Shown here piece by piece: positions 6,600 to 10,241 of a DNA stretch of 10,241 nucleotides (positions are counted from its first letter, which is position 1; every line of letters starts with the position of its first letter). The DNA comes from JBNJEM01 sp051745935 (GTDB lineage Bacteria; Planctomycetota; Planctomycetia; Pirellulales; Pirellulaceae): assembly GCA_051745935.1 (NCBI GenBank), contig JBNJEM010000258.1:1-10241 (forward strand), given 5' to 3'. The notes beneath the pieces were generated by a model that was given only the letters and a program-made list of their open reading frames with translations, was not told the origin of the DNA and ran no database searches. The position numbers and the translations under genes are program-made.

Positions 6600-6636
6600 C
6601 GTTCCTTAGTTCGACTTTCATCAGCCCCGGTTGTGC

Positions 6637-7854
6637 TTAGGTTTTGGCCTTGCTCTTGTTCCAAAAACTGAGCCAGCGCCCACTTGCTTTGTTTCTCGAG
6701 TCGTCCTCCTCGGTGTTTTTTCCATGGCCACCAAGTTCATCCGCCAACGCGACCAGCGACTGGGTCAGGCTGGCGCGGGGCGATTGTTCGATCAAGGGCA
6801 CACCATTGTTACGCATTTCGACCATGACGCGATAATCGTTGGGCAGTTTGCCGTAGATATCGCACCCAATGGTCTCTTCCGCCTTCTTCATGCTGATATA
6901 TCCATTGTCGAGCCCGACTCGATTGACAATGACACGCACCTTATCCTTCAACCCCTCCACTTCCGAAAAGGATGTCATCAACCGCACGACGTTTCGCAGA
7001 CAGGGCAGGTCAAGCTGCGTAACCAAAAGCACCTCGTCGGCCGCCGTTAGCGCTGAAAAGTCGATGCGATTGTAGGCCTTGGAAAGATCGATCAACACGT
7101 GCGAGAACGTGGCTTTCAACAAGCCAAACACGCGTTGCAACGCATCGGGGGTAATCAAGGAAATATCCTGCAATTGCACGGGCCGCGGCAACAGATAGAG
7201 CCCGGAGGAATGCTTGGTCATGGACCGTTTGAGCAGCTGGAAATCCAACCGCGAGATATTCTGTACCACGTCGAGCACGGTATAGTCGGGGATGGTATCG
7301 AGAAAGACATCCGCATCGCCCAGCGACAGATCCAGGTCCAGGAGCGCTACCGAGTTCGACTCGGATGCCGCCAAGGCACAGCCCACGTTGACCGCCACAC
7401 TGGTCGTCCCGACGCCCCCGGTCGCCCCGGCCACCGCCAGGACCTTGCATGCGCGTACTGGACCGCCGCCCCCCCTGGTCCCCACCGACCCGATCCGTTC
7501 CAGGGCAAGGATCATATCCTCGACGCTGAGCGGTTGGGTGAGAAACTCCTTGGCGCCGGCTCGCATGGCCTGCAGAATCAGCTGTCCGTCCGAACTGCTG
7601 CTGACCACCAGAATACTGCATTTAGGGGCGGATATCCGGAGGTTATTGATTAAACTGACCGCTTTGTCGGGATCGGCGTCAATACCAACCACGCCGATAT
7701 CGGGATCGGTCTGTTCAACAATATCCTTGAAAAACTCATATCGCGAGGATTCCGCTTCCAACCAACACATATCCATTCCCAGGAGCATGGACTTGAGTGA
7801 CTCTCGCGTCGTATCGTTGGGATCGACGATGGCCAAGCGAAGAACATTGGTCAT
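6637..7854 (-). CDS. cpaE: CpaE/TadZ-type pilus assembly protein: receiver-like domain plus ParA/MinD ATPase fold
   Basis: A 405-residue protein of the Tad/Flp pilus system, where CpaE/TadZ helps position the secretion machine at the inner membrane or pole. Residues about 4-122 form a receiver-like domain (LRLAIVDPND start, GIDAD around Asp59, AGAKEFLTQP with the conserved Lys102). Residues about 135-385 form the ParA/MinD fold: VLAVAGATGGVGTTS, LLDLDLSLGDADVFLD, HVLIDLSK, VLLVTQLDLPCLRN and VIVNRVG. The Walker A reads TGGVGTTS instead of KGGVGKT, so both signature lysines are missing; TadZ proteins are known for atypical versions. I prefer the ATG at 7854 (GGAAAG 10 nt upstream) over an in-frame GTG at 7872 with no ribosome-binding site. 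It follows the secretin gene after 59 nt, surely in one operon. The C-terminus is charged and ends KSKAKT. Confidence 0.88.
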   Translation of the reverse strand: MTNVLRLAIVDPNDTTRESLKSMLLGMDMCWLEAESSRYEFFKDIVEQTDPDIGVVGIDADPDKAVSLINNLRISAPKCSILVVSSSSDGQLILQAMRAGAKEFLTQPLSVEDMILALERIGSVGTRGGGGPVRACKVLAVAGATGGVGTTSVAVNVGCALAASESNSVALLDLDLSLGDADVFLDTIPDYTVLDVVQNISRLDFQLLKRSMTKHSSGLYLLPRPVQLQDISLITPDALQRVFGLLKATFSHVLIDLSKAYNRIDFSALTAADEVLLVTQLDLPCLRNVVRLMTSFSEVEGLKDKVRVIVNRVGLDNGYISMKKAEETIGCDIYGKLPNDYRVMVEMRNNGVPLIEQSPRASLTQSLVALADELGGHGKNTEEDDSRNKASGRWLSFWNKSKAKT

Positions 7855-7864
7855 AACAGTGACG

Positions 7865-7870
7865 CTTTCC
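7865..7870 (-). promoter_or_regulatory. Ribosome-binding site deciding the cpaE start
   Basis: The minus strand reads GGAAAG, 10 nt before the ATG at 7852-7854. It lies inside the first codons of the longer GTG-initiated reading (from 7872), which has no purine-rich site upstream. The shorter start is favoured. Confidence 0.55.
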
Positions 7871-7913
7871 ACAAATCAGACGTCCAAGCCGGAAAAAAAC
7901 GTAAATCGGGGGC

Positions 7914-9569
7914 TTACTTCAATGACTCGTACCCAATGGGACCAATGAGCGAGGGAGTTTCACGAAGCTCGCCGCCAACCGTCGCCCGCACGGGACCGCT
8001 CACTCGCTCCGTTTCGGCTGCTCCCTTGCCCCGTGCTCTCGCGGGACGTCTTGCTTCCCGCTCGATCGGCTCGCCAGCCGGTACGGGCACGTCCCCCGGA
8101 TCGAGCTGGTCCGGTGTCATGATCTCCATCTCCGACGGGTCCATCGGAACCTGGGAAGCATCAGGCCGGCACTCCGGACAACCCGCTCCGTTGCAACATT
8201 TGGGCACTTCCAAGTACTGGCGGAAGTACAACTCGCAGTCGTTTGGCGAGGTTGTCGCCTCACCCGGTCCGCGGGCCGGCAATTCATCGGGGTCGCTCGC
8301 TTCGATGAACTCGGGCGTAACCACGATCAGCAATTCCACTTCATTGGTTTCCTCCTTCACTCGCCGGAATGGAACACCAAACCAGGGAATTTCCGACAAG
8401 CCGGGGATGCCACGATTGTACGCCTCGGTTCGCTGCTGAATCAAACCGGCCAGGGCCAATGTCTGCCCCGCTTTCATTTCCACCGCCGTGTCAACCCAGC
8501 GCACATTGAATCCCGGTACAAGCTCGCCGTTGACTTGGGTACCCCGCGCCGTGTCCAACTCGCTGACCCGCGGGCGCACCTCCAAACGGATGTTGCCATT
8601 GCCCAATACAATCGGCACGAAATCAACTCGGGTTCCATATTCCCGGTATTCGATGGTTGTCGTTCCCAGACTCTGTGGAATGGGGACTGGGAATTCGCCG
8701 CCCGAGTTAAAGCTGGCTACTTGACCGCTAACCGTGACCAGTTGCGGTTCGGCCAGCACTTTCAACAGCTTGTTTTCGCGTAACGCCTCAATGAATCCAA
8801 AAAACGCTTGACTTCCATTAACGATCCCGAAGCGAACCGTGTCGCCGCCAGCGGCTGTCGCCGCGCCAATGCCGCTCCCACCACTGCCCAACAAGCTACT
8901 GCTCGCCTGAAACACGAAGTCCTGCCCATCAAGAAACTGCCAGTCAAAACCGGCTTCGCGCAGCTTGGTGCGCGACACTTCCATCACTTTGGTCTTGAGC
9001 AAAACCTGCTGTACGCCGCCGATTTGCAGATCATTGACCACCTTGGGATAGTAATCTTCGGCAATCTTGACAATGCTTTCCACGGCCGTCGGACTCGGCA
9101 CGTAGCCCGACAAATAGACACTGCTGCTGAGCGGCCGCACCCGCACATTGGCGTCCGGAAACTCCGCGTTGATCAGCATCTGCAATTGCCGCGCGTCGGG
9201 GATGACCACGACGTCCACCGTGTACAGCTTCTTGTCTTCGTCCCAGACGTTCAGCTGAGTCACGCCGGGTTTGAGCGCGGACACCTGAACTTGGTTGGGA
9301 GAAATCGGCGTGGCGTTGACCACGTCCGGATTGCCAACCAGCAAGCGGGGTATTTTACTCTCCAGCGTGACGATACGGCTGGTGGAGACGACCATCTCCA
9401 ATCGCTCCGCCGGCCCGTCGATGCTGAAGTTGACTTGTTGGCCAAGCAAGTCGTCCGCCGCTGTCGACGGTTCTTGCTCCCCGGCCCAAGTCGGTAGACA
9501 AGCGATGAAGGCCCATGCGAAAACAAGGCCGACCATGGCGGGCGCTGCCGCCCAGCGTTGTTTGGACAT
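7914..9569 (-). CDS. rcpA: Tad/Flp pilus outer-membrane secretin (RcpA/CpaC type)
   Basis: A 551-residue secretin that forms the outer-membrane gate for a Flp pilus. It begins MSKQRWAAAPAM with a hydrophobic signal (MVGLVFAWAFIACLPTWA) and probable cleavage after TWA near residue 29. Residues about 58-123 are the N-terminal pilus-assembly domain (SRIVTLESKIPRLLVGNPDV, VSALKPGVTQLNVWD). Residues about 128-173 are a BON-like domain (LSSSVYLSGYVPSPTAVESI). Residues about 183-423 are the secretin domain (GGVQQVLLKTKVMEVSRTKL, VLAEPQLVTVSGQ, EYGTRVDFVPIVLGNGNIRL, GLIQQRTE, IPGLSEIPWFGVPFR). A tail of about 125 residues follows, with a cysteine cluster at 445, 458, 459, 464 and 467. AAGGAAG 7 nt upstream supports this ATG over longer reads to 9590 or 9635. 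It is the first gene of a two-gene operon with cpaE; no cpaB precedes it. Confidence 0.92.
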   Translation of the reverse strand: MSKQRWAAAPAMVGLVFAWAFIACLPTWAGEQEPSTAADDLLGQQVNFSIDGPAERLEMVVSTSRIVTLESKIPRLLVGNPDVVNATPISPNQVQVSALKPGVTQLNVWDEDKKLYTVDVVVIPDARQLQMLINAEFPDANVRVRPLSSSVYLSGYVPSPTAVESIVKIAEDYYPKVVNDLQIGGVQQVLLKTKVMEVSRTKLREAGFDWQFLDGQDFVFQASSSLLGSGGSGIGAATAAGGDTVRFGIVNGSQAFFGFIEALRENKLLKVLAEPQLVTVSGQVASFNSGGEFPVPIPQSLGTTTIEYREYGTRVDFVPIVLGNGNIRLEVRPRVSELDTARGTQVNGELVPGFNVRWVDTAVEMKAGQTLALAGLIQQRTEAYNRGIPGLSEIPWFGVPFRRVKEETNEVELLIVVTPEFIEASDPDELPARGPGEATTSPNDCELYFRQYLEVPKCCNGAGCPECRPDASQVPMDPSEMEIMTPDQLDPGDVPVPAGEPIEREARRPARARGKGAAETERVSGPVRATVGGELRETPSLIGPIGYESLK

Positions 9570-9576
9570 CCGTGTA

Positions 9577-9583
9577 CTTCCTT
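9577..9583 (-). promoter_or_regulatory. Ribosome-binding site deciding the secretin start
   Basis: The minus strand reads AAGGAAG with a 7-nt spacer to the ATG at 9567-9569. Starting here puts the signal peptide at the protein's N-terminus. Earlier in-frame starts would add a non-signal-like leader. Confidence 0.8.
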
Positions 9584-9631
9584 GCGTCATTGAAAAACGC
9601 GCTAGAATTCCTTGCGAGGTGTAACACCCTT

Positions 9632-9648
9632 CCAACCCTACTCCAACC
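9632..9648 (-). promoter_or_regulatory. Possible two-tier G-quadruplex in the secretin leader
   Basis: The minus strand reads GGTTGGAGTAGGGTTGG, four G-runs with TT, AGTA and TT loops, close in layout to the thrombin-binding aptamer fold. A fifth run (GGAAGGG) follows. It lies about 63 nt upstream of the secretin ATG and probably within its 5' leader. No promoter or transcript start is evident, so a regulatory role is speculative. Confidence 0.25.
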
Positions 9649-10011
9649 GTTCTCCTTCAAACCCATAACAAAACCACTCGGATTTCCTGCCATCCAAGGC
9701 GTTTTGCAAGCGGGACCCGGGTTTTGTTGCCGGCGGCATACCGGTCGCGGATGACTTTGTCCGCCGCGAGTCCGACCAACGGGAGGACGGCTTGCGTCGA
9801 GCAGCTTTCCACCCGGACAAATCCGACCGCCTGAAGTAAAAAATCTCCGACCGCCGGCTTAAGGTAGGCATGCACCATCCGGCACGTCGCGGCCCAACGA
9901 AATCGCGGGGAACTCGTCCATTGGCAAGGCGGCTTCCCGTCAATTGACCCCGCCCACGTTGCAGGGACCGCTCTCCGCCTTTCATCCATCGGCCGCGGTC
10001 GACGCCTTCCC
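9649..10011. other. Upstream region of the pilus operon, no recognised gene
   Basis: I see no protein I recognise in any frame. The only open frame with some protein-like character is a 73-codon minus-strand read from an ATG at 9878 to 9657 (MVHAYLKPAVGDFLLQAVGF onward). It has no ribosome-binding site and no family I know, so I do not call it. This is where cpaB would usually sit in a Tad locus, but nothing here resembles it. The promoter of the pilus operon is probably here but no clear -35/-10 pair stands out. Confidence 0.5.
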
Positions 10012-10144
10012 TTAGGGCTCGCTCAAGAATAACTTGGCAATTCAACGTGTCTCCGAATCGTCCGGCACACTGGCTCCGCTCGCGATCCCCGTTTTTTGGA
10101 GAGGGAACGCGTTTTGCCGCTCGCTCAGCCAGTGCCACCCTCCG
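10012..10144. repeat. Dispersed repeat, copy 2 of the MITE-like element
   Basis: This copy matches 6443-6574 in the same orientation with about nine differences, including a 2-nt insertion (CC) near 10076. It begins TTAGGGCTCGCTCAAGAATA, including the left terminal repeat. The right terminal repeat is not reached; instead, a second copy of its last 97 bp follows directly. Confidence 0.85.
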
Positions 10145-10239
10145 TGTCTCCGAATCGTCCGGCACACTGGCTCCGCTCGCGATCCCCGTTTTTTGGAGAG
10201 GGAACGCGTTTTGCCGCTCGCTCAGCCAGTGCCACCCTC
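10046..10239. repeat. Exact 97-bp tandem duplication at the window edge
   Basis: The unit at 10046-10142 (starting CGTGTCTCCGAATCGTCC) is repeated without a mismatch at 10143-10239. The last two bases of the window (CG) match the start of a third unit, so the array may continue. The unit is the inner and right part of the dispersed repeat. Perfect identity implies a recent or homogenised duplication. Confidence 0.9.
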
Positions 10240-10241
10240 CG

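Larger units (their letters stand above)
5913..6636. other. Gene-free stretch packed with inverted and tandem repeats
   Basis: No convincing gene lies here; the open frames on both strands are formed by repeat sequence. The stretch contains, from left to right, a 24-bp inverted repeat pair, a 39-bp palindrome, a 7-bp tandem repeat, an 11-bp inverted repeat pair spanning 71 bp, an 11-bp-stem hairpin, a small GCCGG hairpin (6428-6440), and a 148-bp element with terminal inverted repeats. Each main one is listed separately. Confidence 0.7.

Noticed and set aside
7855..7872. Longer cpaE reading from a GTG at 7872
   Set aside because: There is no ribosome-binding site upstream of the GTG, and the six extra residues precede the natural start of the receiver-like fold; the ATG at 7854 has GGAAAG upstream.
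9638..10165. A 175-codon minus-strand open frame reaching into the tandem repeat
   Set aside because: Its N-terminal third is translated repeat sequence and the remainder is Arg/Ser-rich with no family resemblance. A shorter frame from 9878 is slightly more protein-like but lacks a ribosome-binding site.
10046..10241. CRISPR array or tracr-like repeats
   Set aside because: The 97-bp units are contiguous and identical with no spacers, and there are no cas genes in the window.

Overview
The window looks like chromosomal DNA of a planctomycete (Planctomycetota, perhaps near Pirellulales). This is inferred from gene content, not from a marker gene. It has a URO-D-family gene in a sugar operon, a secreted beta-helix protein with a carbohydrate-binding module, a detached Tat signal of the MRRREFLK type, a small Tad/Flp secretin-CpaE pair, and G+C-rich gene-poor stretches full of palindromic repeats. 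All five intact genes are on the minus strand.

Region 1 (209-5363) is a tight three-gene catabolic operon, transcribed right to left. It encodes a URO-D/MtaA-fold protein (4104-5363), an exported right-handed beta-helix protein with an inserted CBM6 module that resembles GH141 glycosidases (1771-4077), and a 12-TM sugar porter (209-1759). The gaps are 26 and 11 nt, and the transporter's ribosome-binding site overlaps the upstream stop codon. A plausible reading is that the exported protein binds and trims a plant- or algal-type polysaccharide, the porter imports the released sugar, and the URO-D protein acts on a one-carbon or methyl group. The last step is inference.

Region 2 (about 5390-6636) holds no intact gene. 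Next to the operon promoter lie a short AraC-type C-terminal remnant (plus strand) and a Tat signal peptide with a good ribosome-binding site but no mature protein behind it. To their right is a dense cluster of inverted and tandem repeats, including a 148-bp element with 13-bp terminal inverted repeats.

Region 3 (6637-9569) is a two-gene Tad/Flp pilus operon: an RcpA/CpaC-type outer-membrane secretin, then a CpaE/TadZ-type receiver-ParA protein whose Walker A motif lacks both lysines. The motor, platform, pilin and CpaB genes are not in the window.

Region 4 (9570-10241) is the secretin leader, a stretch with no recognised gene, and further copies of the region 2 repeat. At least two of these form an exact 97-bp tandem that runs to the window edge. 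The pilus pair therefore lies between same-orientation copies of one repeat family.
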